NCBI GenBank assembly: GCA_027068235.1
Contig: JAMOUE010000003.1
Coordinates: 1 to 18,108 of the forward strand
Length of the DNA: 18,108 nt
Reading direction: 5' to 3'
Source: Deltaproteobacteria bacterium
GTDB taxonomy: Bacteria; Desulfobacterota; Dissulfuribacteria; Dissulfuribacterales; QOAL01
Part shown: positions 6,262 through 13,830 of the stretch, piece after piece
How positions within the stretch are numbered: the stretch's first letter is position 1
How the letters are laid out: every line of letters begins with the position of its first letter
Made by a program: the position numbers and the translations under genes
Notes under the pieces: generated by a model
Database searches by the model: none
Seen by the model: the letters and a program-made list of their open reading frames with translations, nothing else
Told to the model about the DNA's origin: nothing

Positions 6262-7953
6262 ATGCGTCTTTTTTGTATAGCTTTATTATTTTGGACTTTA
6301 TTTTCCGGTTCAGTTTTCTCTACGCCGCTTGAATCTAAATCTGGCTCCTATGCAGCATATATGATGGGACTTAAGGAAGAGTTGGATGGTAATCTTCTTC
6401 AGGCAAAGAGTTGGTATAATAAGGCCTATGAACTTGATACGAATTCTGTAGAGGTTTTAAAGGCCCTTGCCAAGATATCCATTCGTTTAGGAAAACTTGA
6501 AGAGGCTCAGGACTGGATTCAGCGTGCACTTGAGATTCAACCTGAAAGTCAGGAACTTTTGTTTCTTCTTTCAAAGATTTTTATCCATGAAAACAAGACA
6601 AAGGATGCAATCGATGTTCTTGAACAAATAATAAAAAAAGATCCCAAGGATAGTCAGGCGTTATTAGTGCTTGGAACCCTATATGCTGAGACGCATCAGT
6701 GGGAAAAGGCCCGCAAGATACTTAAAAAGGCAGCACGTCTCAATTCTCAAAAGGCATATATGGCCTATTATTTCTTGGGTAAGATGGCTAAAGACCAAGA
6801 ACATTTCAAAGAGGCCGAACACTTTTTTAAAAAGGCCTTAGATAAAAATGCATTTTTTACCCCGGCACTTTTTGAGCTTGCAGATGTATATGAAAAAGAA
6901 GGGCGGATAGACAAGGCCATTGATACATATGAGTCTGTAATATTGCGGCAGCACGATAATATCAAGGCAAGGCAAAAGCTGTTGTTCCTTTTTCTAGAAA
7001 ATGGAAGGCAGAAGGAGGCCTTAAAGCAGATAGATATTCTAAAACAGATAGCAAAGTCCGATGCAAACGTGCAGTTTAGACTGGCGTTAGTGCTGCTTCA
7101 GCTTGATAAGCCCCAAGAGGCCTTGGAGATCTTGGAGGATCTGAAAAATAAAACCAAGGATAATGTGCAGGTATCTTTTTATCTTGGGCTTGCTCTTGAA
7201 CGTCTAGGAAGGAATCTTGAGGCAAAAAATGTTTATTCTTCCATACCTCTTGACAGTGAGACGGGAGTTGATGCGGTTATAAGGTTGGCAAGGCTCTTAC
7301 AAAAGGAGGGTAACAGCGCCAAGGCCATCGCAGTCCTTGAACATGCCATAGAGAAAAATCCTAATAGAGCAGACCTTTATACCTCTCTTGCTTCTCTTTA
7401 CGAGAAAAACGGAAAACCAGACAAGGCAGTAGATACCTTTAAAAGAGGTGTCAAGGCAAATCCAGATAACAAGACCTTGATAATGCGGCTTGTCATGCTC
7501 TTGGACAAGCTTAATAAAAAGGAAAGGGCTATTGAATATGCCAAGACCATATTGAAGTTTGATCCAGATTACGTGCCGGCCTTAAATTATATCGGCTATA
7601 CCTATGCAGAGCTTGGTAAAAATTTAGATGAAGCAGAAAGGCTATTAAAAAAAGCGGTAAAGCTTGTCCCTCAGGATGGGTTTGTACTTGATAGCCTTGG
7701 ATGGCTATATTTTAAGAAAAAAGAGCTTTATTGGGCCTATATTTACCTTAAAAAGGCTCGCAAACTGGTTCCTAATGATCCAATTATCGCCGAACATATG
7801 GGAGATATTTACTATGTGCGGCAGGAATTTAAAAAGGCTGTCAAAGAATATGAACATAGCCTTAAAAAGGCAAAGGAAAAGGCTGATAAGCGTCGCATAA
7901 AAAAGAAACTCATTAAAGCACGAGAAGCCATTTCGGACATGCCAGATTTCTGA
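6262..7953 (+). CDS. Secreted tetratricopeptide-repeat protein next to the envelope-biogenesis genes
   Basis: The start is set at ATG 6262 because it gives a clean signal peptide (MRLFCIALLFWTLFSGSVFS, then TPLES), with GGTGG 8 nt upstream; ATG 6247 and GTG 6250 are in frame just before. The reading frame is also open back into the sigma gene, but that part is shadow. The exported protein (about 563 aa) is almost wholly TPR units of about 34 residues, roughly a dozen or more, built on patterns such as GKLEEAQDWIQRALEIQP and GRIDKAIDTYESVI. The C-terminal units ALNYIGYTYAELGKNLDEAE and VLDSLGWLYFKKKELYWAY match a TPR type widespread in proteobacterial exported or outer-membrane-associated proteins. 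The tail is highly basic (KEKADKRRIKKKLIK). There is no lipobox cysteine at the cleavage site. A scaffold role in the periplasm is inferred; partners unknown. Confidence 0.8.
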   Translation: MRLFCIALLFWTLFSGSVFSTPLESKSGSYAAYMMGLKEELDGNLLQAKSWYNKAYELDTNSVEVLKALAKISIRLGKLEEAQDWIQRALEIQPESQELLFLLSKIFIHENKTKDAIDVLEQIIKKDPKDSQALLVLGTLYAETHQWEKARKILKKAARLNSQKAYMAYYFLGKMAKDQEHFKEAEHFFKKALDKNAFFTPALFELADVYEKEGRIDKAIDTYESVILRQHDNIKARQKLLFLFLENGRQKEALKQIDILKQIAKSDANVQFRLALVLLQLDKPQEALEILEDLKNKTKDNVQVSFYLGLALERLGRNLEAKNVYSSIPLDSETGVDAVIRLARLLQKEGNSAKAIAVLEHAIEKNPNRADLYTSLASLYEKNGKPDKAVDTFKRGVKANPDNKTLIMRLVMLLDKLNKKERAIEYAKTILKFDPDYVPALNYIGYTYAELGKNLDEAERLLKKAVKLVPQDGFVLDSLGWLYFKKKELYWAYIYLKKARKLVPNDPIIAEHMGDIYYVRQEFKKAVKEYEHSLKKAKEKADKRRIKKKLIKAREAISDMPDF

Positions 7954-8044
7954 GCAAACTCCATGCTTGATTGCCTTGATTATATTTGTTATCACTTGAC
8001 AATTTAGGTTCCTATTTGACCTTTCTTGAAGGGGGGCACAGGTC
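7954..8044 (+). promoter_or_regulatory. Leader ahead of lolD: possible internal promoter and G-rich ribosome binding site
   Basis: This 91-nt gap lies between the TPR gene and lolD. TTGACA at 7996-8001 is a perfect -35 hexamer, but no good -10 lies 16-18 nt downstream; TTGACC (8017-8022) repeats it 21 nt later. AAGGGGGG (8029-8036) is the likely Shine-Dalgarno for lolD and can form a small stem with CCTT (8020-8023), which would partly mask it. No terminator hairpin is visible after the TPR gene. Confidence 0.4.
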
Positions 8045-8782
8045 ATTATACAGAAGAAAGAGGTTCAAGCGGCAGTTGAGGTCAGATCTTTAAAAAAGGC
8101 CTATAAGGTTGATGGGAAGTCATTTGTTGTCTTGAAAGGACTTTCGTGCACTTTCTTCGAGGATGAATCTGTTTCTATAATAGGAGCCTCAGGGGTTGGC
8201 AAAAGTACGTTTCTCCATATAATTGGAACACTTGAACATCCAACCAGTGGAAGTATCAAACATTTTTCTCAGGACGTATTCTCATGGCCTGACAAAAGGC
8301 TTTCTTTTTTTAGGAATAAAGAAATAGGTTTTGTATTTCAGTTTCACCATCTACTTTCAGAGTTTAATTGTATAGAAAATGTGATGATGCCTTGCCTTTT
8401 GGCAGGAGATAGTAGAAAGGAAGCCCTGGATAGGGCAAGACAGTTGTTGGAGTATTTGGGATTGGGGGGGAAAGAGGAGCTCAATGTGAAGAAATTGTCT
8501 GGCGGAGAACAGCAGCGGGTGGCTTTGGCAAGGGCTCTTGTAAGAAATCCACGGATTATCTTGGCAGATGAGCCTACGGGTAATCTAGATGAAAAAAGTG
8601 GTCAAAAGGTCGCCCAACTTCTTTTCAGGGTAAGAAAAGAGGTAAAGGCTGCCCTTATAATTGTAACTCACAATCTGAGTTTGGCCTCTATGACTGACAG
8701 GTGTATTGGTCTTAAAGCTGGCAAGGCCTACGAGATTCCCAAGGAAGGACTTGCAGAGTTTGTGATGGATGAGGCTGCCTGA
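8045..8782 (+). CDS. lolD: Lipoprotein-releasing system ATPase LolD, apparent ATT start
   Basis: ATPase of the LolCDE inner-membrane complex, which extracts outer-membrane lipoproteins for hand-over to LolA. Motifs, counted from ATT 8045: Walker A GASGVGKST (47-55), FQFHHLLSEF with ENVMMPCLL (the LolD-type Q-loop region, from 98), signature LSGGEQQR (151-158) and Walker B IILADEPTGNLD (171-182). FQFHHLL separates it from FtsE and most MacB proteins. The first ATG/GTG/TTG in frame is TTG at 8132, but the conserved N-terminal strand (VEVRSLKKAYKVDGK) is encoded upstream of it, and the frame is open only back to the TGA at 8027. ATT at 8045, 8 nt after AAGGGGGG, fits best and gives 245 aa. No lolC/lolE is adjacent. 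bamA follows directly. Confidence 0.85.
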   Translation: MIQKKEVQAAVEVRSLKKAYKVDGKSFVVLKGLSCTFFEDESVSIIGASGVGKSTFLHIIGTLEHPTSGSIKHFSQDVFSWPDKRLSFFRNKEIGFVFQFHHLLSEFNCIENVMMPCLLAGDSRKEALDRARQLLEYLGLGGKEELNVKKLSGGEQQRVALARALVRNPRIILADEPTGNLDEKSGQKVAQLLFRVRKEVKAALIIVTHNLSLASMTDRCIGLKAGKAYEIPKEGLAEFVMDEAA

Positions 8783-8783
8783 A

Positions 8784-11474
8784 ATGTTTTATTCAATAAA
8801 ATTTTTAAAAAGGCTCGCAGGATGGTTTTTATTATTTGTTCTTTGTGTAGTAGCAACTTCTGTTTCGGCATCGCTCCTTGATTCTGCCGATAAGCTCCAG
8901 CCTTCTACTATTGTCTTATTTAGTCCAACTTATATAGGTCCTGAGAGCGGGCGTGATGTTGTAAGAAATGTAAAAAATAGTCTTGCCTCAGAACTTGAGG
9001 CCAAGGGGCATCAGGTAATTCTTACGAATCTAGTGCCTTCAACTCCGGCTAAAGCACGTGAAGTAGTGTTGTCAAAAAAGGCAGATTACGGCGTATATGG
9101 AACGGTTTCCCGGCTAGGAGATGTTCTCAGTTTGGATTTTTTCGTAGTTAGCAAGGCATCAGATGAAAAGAAGCCAATGGTTGCCTTTGTGCAAGGGCCT
9201 GAAAAACGGCTGCAAAATCTTGTGAAGCTTCTTTCTATAAGGATAGTCGAAAATTTCCAGGTTCCCTTTAAGGTTGCAGATGTCCAGATTGAAGGCAACA
9301 AGAGGGTTGGAACAGACGCTATACTTGCCAATATAAAGACTGAAAAAGGCTCATTGTACGATCCTGACACCATTGCCGAGGATATAAAGGCCATCTATAA
9401 GATGGGTTATTTTGATGACATCGAAGTCGATGTCCAAGATACCTCCCGTGGTAAGGTCGTTACCTTCATGGTGCGTGAAAAGCCTGCTATTAGAAAGATT
9501 ATTTTTCAGGGCAACAAAGAGATAAGTGATGACAAGATTAAGGATGTGCTTGATCTTAAGCCCTATACGGTCATAAAGGATAAGAACCTTCAGGAGAATG
9601 CTGAAAAGATCAAGGCGCTTTATGCAGAAAAGGGCTATGCCGGGACAAGTGTGGCAGTCTCTGTAAGGCCAGTTTCTAATCAGGCTGCAGATATAATTTT
9701 TGAGATAACAGAGGGAGAAAAGGTTCATATCAAGTCTATTGATATAGAGGGAGTCAAGGCCTTCTCACAGGATGAGCTTAAAGGAATAATGGAAGTAACA
9801 GAGAAAAAGCCTTGGTGGACACCAAGCTTTAGAAATATTGTGAACTTGGTAAAGGGCAGTGCAGGTGTGCTCAAGTGGGATGCCTTGGAACGAGATGTTG
9901 GAAGGCTTACTGCCTTTTATCACAATCATGGCTATGTTGATGCCAAGGTTGGTAATCCAAAGGTAGAGAGAAAGGGTGCTGATATCTACATAGTCATTCC
10001 TGTTCATGAAGGTGAGCGTTACGGAGTGGGTAAGATAGATATAGAGCAAGATTTCTTTAAAGACGAATATGAGCTTTTGAGCCATCTTGAGATACAGAAC
10101 ATGGATTATTTTTCTCAAGAGGTTCTTAGAAAAGATATCATGACCCTTACCAACATGTACTCTGATAAGGGGTTTGCTCACTGCACCATAACGCCTCGCA
10201 TAATAAAAGATCCTGACAAAAAGGTGGTAAATATCACCTTGGTAGTTAACAAGGGGCCAAAGGTTTACTTCAACCGGATAAATATAGCCGGTAATACAAG
10301 AACAAGAGACAAGGTAATCAGGCGTGAGTTGAGGGTGATGGAGCTAAAGCCCTTCAGTGCCACAGGCCTCAAGAGGAGCAATGATAGGCTTAGAAGGCTT
10401 GGTTATTTTGAGGATGTGGAGATAACTCCAAAGCCTGCCCAGGATGAGTCTCATATGGATCTTGACGTTAAAGTCAAGGAGAGGCCTACTGGTACATTCA
10501 GTATTGGTGCTGGTTATAGCTCTGTAGACAATCTTATCCTTATGGGTGAGATAAGCCAGAGAAACTTTCTTGGTAAAGGTCAGACCTTGAGCTTTAAAGG
10601 AATAATGGGTGGAAGTACCCAGCGGTTCTCTTTGAGCTTCTTTGAGCCATACTTTCGAGATACTAGGCTTTCCTTAGGTGTAGATGTCTATAATTGGCAG
10701 TATGACTACTCAGACTATACCAAAGACAGTGTTGGAGGCGCACTTAGATTCGGTTATCCGCTGACTGATAATTTGAGTTTTTACTTTGGCGGAAGAATTG
10801 ACAACACAGATCTTTCTGACATTGATGATAACGCTTCCTACATTATTCAAAATTCAATGGATATAAAGTCCACAAGATCCTTGAGCGCAGGCCTTTCTTA
10901 CGATTCCAGAAACAGATATTTCAACCCAACAAGGGGTTGGAAGAGCGACCTGTCTTTAGAGTATGCAGGTGGATTTCTGAGTGGTGACGCATCCTTTGTA
11001 AAGTTCAGGGGAGAGTTAGGCTACTATCATTCACTCTGGCATTTCTTTGTAGGCCATATACGCATGGGAGCTGGATATGTAGTAGATGGCCCTGGCGGTA
11101 AACTTCCAGTATATGAACGGTTCTTTCTTGGTGGACTGGATACTGTAAGAGGGTACAAATATGGTGATGTCAGCCCCAGAGATCCTGAGACAGATGAACG
11201 GATTGGTGGAGAGTGCATGGGGTTTGTACAAAGTGAAGTCATATTTCCACTTCTAAAAGAGATGGGTCTAAATGGAGTGGTATTCCTTGACGTTGGTAAT
11301 GTATGGGACAAGGATGACGGTTTTGATATTACAGATCTTAGGAAATCTGCTGGTGCCGGTATAAGGTGGTTGTCTCCTATGGGGCCTTTAAGGGTAGAGT
11401 GGGGATACAACTTTGACCGTAAACCTGGTGATGATAAAAGCAACTGGGAATTTCGCATGGGAGGCAACTTCTAG
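8784..11474 (+). CDS. bamA: Outer-membrane beta-barrel assembly protein BamA
   Basis: Core of the BAM complex (Omp85 family), which folds and inserts outer-membrane proteins. Counted from ATG 8784 (896 aa): signal peptide 1-29 (ending SVSA), an extra alpha/beta domain at about 40-160, five POTRA domains (about 163-235, 236-313, 314-410, 412-492, 493-568), then a 16-strand-type barrel to the end. The conserved barrel-loop motif is VRGY (788-791), a variant of VRGF, and the chain ends in Phe (FRMGGNF), the barrel-assembly signal. The pre-POTRA domain explains the length over E. coli BamA (about 810 aa). ATG 8784 has GAGG 9 nt upstream; ATG 8769, overlapping lolD by 14 nt, is the alternative. 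No skp/ompH lies between it and lpxD. Confidence 0.97.
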   Translation: MFYSIKFLKRLAGWFLLFVLCVVATSVSASLLDSADKLQPSTIVLFSPTYIGPESGRDVVRNVKNSLASELEAKGHQVILTNLVPSTPAKAREVVLSKKADYGVYGTVSRLGDVLSLDFFVVSKASDEKKPMVAFVQGPEKRLQNLVKLLSIRIVENFQVPFKVADVQIEGNKRVGTDAILANIKTEKGSLYDPDTIAEDIKAIYKMGYFDDIEVDVQDTSRGKVVTFMVREKPAIRKIIFQGNKEISDDKIKDVLDLKPYTVIKDKNLQENAEKIKALYAEKGYAGTSVAVSVRPVSNQAADIIFEITEGEKVHIKSIDIEGVKAFSQDELKGIMEVTEKKPWWTPSFRNIVNLVKGSAGVLKWDALERDVGRLTAFYHNHGYVDAKVGNPKVERKGADIYIVIPVHEGERYGVGKIDIEQDFFKDEYELLSHLEIQNMDYFSQEVLRKDIMTLTNMYSDKGFAHCTITPRIIKDPDKKVVNITLVVNKGPKVYFNRINIAGNTRTRDKVIRRELRVMELKPFSATGLKRSNDRLRRLGYFEDVEITPKPAQDESHMDLDVKVKERPTGTFSIGAGYSSVDNLILMGEISQRNFLGKGQTLSFKGIMGGSTQRFSLSFFEPYFRDTRLSLGVDVYNWQYDYSDYTKDSVGGALRFGYPLTDNLSFYFGGRIDNTDLSDIDDNASYIIQNSMDIKSTRSLSAGLSYDSRNRYFNPTRGWKSDLSLEYAGGFLSGDASFVKFRGELGYYHSLWHFFVGHIRMGAGYVVDGPGGKLPVYERFFLGGLDTVRGYKYGDVSPRDPETDERIGGECMGFVQSEVIFPLLKEMGLNGVVFLDVGNVWDKDDGFDITDLRKSAGAGIRWLSPMGPLRVEWGYNFDRKPGDDKSNWEFRMGGNF
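11459..11464 (+). promoter_or_regulatory. Ribosome binding site deciding the lpxD GTG start
   Basis: GGGAGG ends 9 nt before GTG 11474. It supports that GTG, whose G is shared with the TAG stop of bamA (TAGTG), as the true lpxD start and implies coupled termination and initiation. Confidence 0.7.
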
Positions 11475-12514
11475 TGGAAAAGAAGATCTCCCTCAAGGAT
11501 TTAGCACAGTTGGTTGGCGGACGCTTGGAGGGAGAGCCAAGTTTTAGTGTTAGCGGCATCTCCAGTTTGGAGGCGGCCGGACCTGATGAGATAAGTTTTG
11601 CAGTTAGCGCTGCCCTTGCTGAGAAGGTGGCTTCTTCCAAGGCAGGCGCTCTTCTCCTTCCAGAAGGGTGGCCAGGTAAGGTTGATAGGAATGTCATCTA
11701 TGTGAAGGATCCGTATCTTGCCTATGCTATTACTGCAAATTTTTTTGCTCAAAAACCCTTTGAGCCAAAGGGAATTCATCCAAGTGCCATAGTAGGTCCA
11801 AATTGCAACATTCATGAAGAGGTCACCATTGATGCTGGTGCTGTAATAGGAGAGGGCTCTTTCATTGGTAAACATGTGCATATTCATTCTGGTGCTGTAA
11901 TAGGAAAGGGCGTAGAGATTAGCGAGGAGACGGTTATCTTTCCAAATGTGGTGATCTATGACGGTTGTAAGATAGGACAGAAGGTTCGGATACATGCTGG
12001 TGCAGTAATCGGTGCAGATGGCTTTGGTTATGCGCAGGGACCTCAGGGAATGGTCAAGATTCCACAAACAGGCATAGTGGTAATTGAAGACAATGTGGAG
12101 ATAGGGGCAAATACCACCATTGATCGGGCTGCAATAGGAGAGACAAGGATAGGGCAAGGTAGCAAGATAGACAATCTGGTTATGATTGCCCACAATGTGA
12201 GCCTTGGGCAACACTGTGCAATAGTGAGTCAGGTCGGTATCTCTGGCAGCACCAAGGTTGGCTCTGGTGTAATGATGGGTGGTCAGGTAGGAGTTGTTGG
12301 CCATATCGAGATAGGTGATGGTGCTCGGATTGGAGCCAAATCCGGTGTGCCTCATTCAGTTGGAGCTGGAGAGACAGTATCTGGTATCCCTGCCATGCCT
12401 CATCTAAAGTGGCTTAGGATGGTCAATGCCCTAAAGAGGGTCCCGGATCTTATCAAGGAGATCAAAAATATAAAATCTAGACTGGAAAGGCTTGAGGACA
12501 ATGGGAACAAATAA
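11474..12514 (+). CDS. lpxD: UDP-3-O-(3-hydroxyacyl)glucosamine N-acyltransferase LpxD
   Basis: Third acylation-pathway enzyme of lipid A synthesis: transfers an R-3-hydroxyacyl chain from ACP to the 2-amino group of UDP-3-O-acyl-glucosamine. The N-terminal uridine-binding domain (1-95) opens ISLKDLAQLVGGRLEG; a left-handed beta-helix of hexapeptide repeats (about 100-300) follows, then a C-terminal helix (312-342) ending RLERLEDNGNK. The catalytic histidine is H240 in MIAHNVSLG, matching E. coli H239, and GADGFGYA (180-187) is the family's substrate-site motif. 346 aa is standard. It starts at GTG, sharing one base with the bamA stop, and its last 14 nt overlap fabZ. The helix repeats are visible at DNA level: a 17-bp identical copy recurs 54 bp apart (11835-11851 and 11889-11905). 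Confidence 0.97.
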   Translation: MEKKISLKDLAQLVGGRLEGEPSFSVSGISSLEAAGPDEISFAVSAALAEKVASSKAGALLLPEGWPGKVDRNVIYVKDPYLAYAITANFFAQKPFEPKGIHPSAIVGPNCNIHEEVTIDAGAVIGEGSFIGKHVHIHSGAVIGKGVEISEETVIFPNVVIYDGCKIGQKVRIHAGAVIGADGFGYAQGPQGMVKIPQTGIVVIEDNVEIGANTTIDRAAIGETRIGQGSKIDNLVMIAHNVSLGQHCAIVSQVGISGSTKVGSGVMMGGQVGVVGHIEIGDGARIGAKSGVPHSVGAGETVSGIPAMPHLKWLRMVNALKRVPDLIKEIKNIKSRLERLEDNGNK

Positions 12515-12947
12515 TAGTCACGACATCTTCGAGGTGTTGAATCTTCTTCCTCATCGGTATCCGTTTCTTCTCGTGGACAGAATAGTAGAGGTAGAAGAGG
12601 GACAATTTATAAAAGGGTATAAAAATGTGACTATCAATGAGCCTTTTTTTCAGGGACATTTCCCTGGAGAGCCAATAATGCCAGGGGTTCTTATCCTTGA
12701 GGCAATGGCTCAAATGGGTATTTTATTTGCGAAAAAGACTGCTCCTGATGAGTTGGAAGATAAATTGTTCGTCTTTGCTGGTATGGATGGTGTGCGTTTC
12801 AGAAGGCCAGTACGGCCTGGCGACAGGCTGGATATGGAGCTCAAACTTTTAAAGAGAAAAAGGCTCATTTGGAAGATGGAGGGAATTGCCTCTGTAGATG
12901 GGGAAATTGCAGTGCAGGCGGTTCTCATGGCTGCAATTTCCAAATAG
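12501..12947 (+). CDS. fabZ: 3-hydroxyacyl-ACP dehydratase FabZ
   Basis: Hot-dog-fold dehydratase of type II fatty acid synthesis. It draws on the same 3-hydroxyacyl-ACP pool that LpxA and LpxD use, which explains its fixed place between them in many genomes. Start chosen at ATG 12501 (148 aa), with GGAAAGG about 10 nt and GAGG 3 nt upstream; TTG 12492 is an in-frame alternative without need. The N-terminal VLNLLPHRYPFLLVDR is diagnostic, and QGHFPGEPIMPGVLILEAMA contains the catalytic His53 and Glu67. Glu rather than Asp at the second position fits FabZ, not FabA. The start overlaps lpxD by 14 nt (ATG to TAA). It is followed by an 82-nt AT-rich gap, the largest within the lpx block. Confidence 0.96.
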   Translation: MGTNNSHDIFEVLNLLPHRYPFLLVDRIVEVEEGQFIKGYKNVTINEPFFQGHFPGEPIMPGVLILEAMAQMGILFAKKTAPDELEDKLFVFAGMDGVRFRRPVRPGDRLDMELKLLKRKRLIWKMEGIASVDGEIAVQAVLMAAISK

Positions 12948-13029
12948 TACGTAGTCTAAGCTGCCTCAAAAAGATCATAAAAATAATCATAAAATAGAAG
13001 TCAAAAACAGGTTAAATCAATAAATTAAA
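12948..13029 (+). other. AT-rich gap before lpxA without a clear ribosome binding site
   Basis: The one real break in an otherwise overlapping gene string. It is very A-rich, has no terminator-like stem and no Shine-Dalgarno within reach of the lpxA ATG at 13030; the only AGG (13009-13011) is 18 nt away. An internal promoter is possible, but no convincing -35/-10 pair is visible. Confidence 0.5.
12974..12997 (+). repeat. Imperfect 12-bp tandem duplication upstream of lpxA
   Basis: ATCATAAAAATA is followed directly by ATCATAAAATAG; the first nine bases are identical. It may be a simple slippage duplication or a paired protein-binding site, 33 nt ahead of the lpxA start. Confidence 0.5.
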
Positions 13030-13830
13030 ATGTCAGATAAAACTAACGATATTCATCCTACAGCGGTTGTTGATCCCAACTGCAAACTTGGAAGTAATAT
13101 AACAATAGGGCCATATACAGTTCTTGGTCCGCATGTACAGATTGGTGACAATTGTTGGCTTGGTCCCCATGTGGTTATAGATGGTAAGACATCTATTGGA
13201 AATGATTGTCAGATATTTCAATTTTCTTCAATTGGTGCAGCTCCTCAGGATATTACATATAAAGGTGAGCTCACTGCTGTAGAGATCGAGGAAGGTACAA
13301 TAATTAGGGAAAGTGTTACCATCCATAGGGGAACTGAGAAAGGCGGTGGAGTTACACGAGTTGGACGTAACTGTATGATAATGGCTTATTGTCATGTGGC
13401 CCATGACTGCCAGATTGGAAATAATGTTATCATGGCCAATGTGGCCACCCTTGGCGGCCATGTTGAGATAGGTGATCATGCAGTAATTGGAGGGCTTTCA
13501 GCAATCCATCAGTTTTGTCATATCGGTTCTTATGCCTTTCTTGGCGGTATGTCTGGAACAAATAAGGATATCCCTCCTTTTGTAAAGTATCAGGGGCAAA
13601 GGTCTCATCTGCATGGAATAAATGTGCTTGGTTTGAGGAGGGCAGGTTTTTCAAAGGATACCATTGAAAAGCTCAGAGAGGCCTATCGAATCATATTTAA
13701 GAAGGCAGAGACCATTACTGAAGGATTAGATATGGCTGATAGTGCTTTTCCTGACTGTCCTCAGGTTAAAGAGTTTACCAACTTCATACGGAACTCCAAA
13801 CGAGGCGTTCCTTCTGGAGAATGGAGCTGA
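13030..13830 (+). CDS. lpxA: Acyl-ACP--UDP-N-acetylglucosamine O-acyltransferase LpxA
   Basis: First enzyme of lipid A synthesis: transfers a 3-hydroxyacyl chain from ACP to the 3-position of UDP-GlcNAc. A left-handed beta-helix of hexapeptide repeats fills about residues 8-185; a helical C-terminal domain follows (HGINVLGLRRAGFSKDTI). Numbering aligns directly with E. coli: catalytic His125 in CHVAHDC, and His122, Gln73 and Asp74 all present. Gly173 in FLGGMSG is kept; in E. coli this hydrocarbon-ruler position admits a C14 chain, while Met there restricts P. aeruginosa LpxA to C10, so a long chain is predicted. 266 aa is typical. No Shine-Dalgarno is visible at the start, and the end overlaps lpxI by 10 nt. 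Confidence 0.97.
   Translation: MSDKTNDIHPTAVVDPNCKLGSNITIGPYTVLGPHVQIGDNCWLGPHVVIDGKTSIGNDCQIFQFSSIGAAPQDITYKGELTAVEIEEGTIIRESVTIHRGTEKGGGVTRVGRNCMIMAYCHVAHDCQIGNNVIMANVATLGGHVEIGDHAVIGGLSAIHQFCHIGSYAFLGGMSGTNKDIPPFVKYQGQRSHLHGINVLGLRRAGFSKDTIEKLREAYRIIFKKAETITEGLDMADSAFPDCPQVKEFTNFIRNSKRGVPSGEWS

Noticed and set aside
7996..8024. Full sigma-70 promoter before lolD based on TTGACA
   Set aside because: The -35 is perfect, but no acceptable -10 occurs at 16-18 nt, so it is noted only as a possibility.
8132..8782. lolD starting at TTG 8132
   Set aside because: It would remove the first conserved strand of the nucleotide-binding domain, which is clearly encoded upstream in the same frame.
9765..10181. 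Antisense frame within bamA
   Set aside because: Its composition is dictated by the bamA codons; no start signal or homology pattern.
11501..12355. Long antisense frame (284 codons) over lpxD
   Set aside because: It is a shadow of the hexapeptide-repeat coding pattern on the opposite strand. It is rich in Tyr, His and Thr, with no recognisable domain or ribosome binding site.
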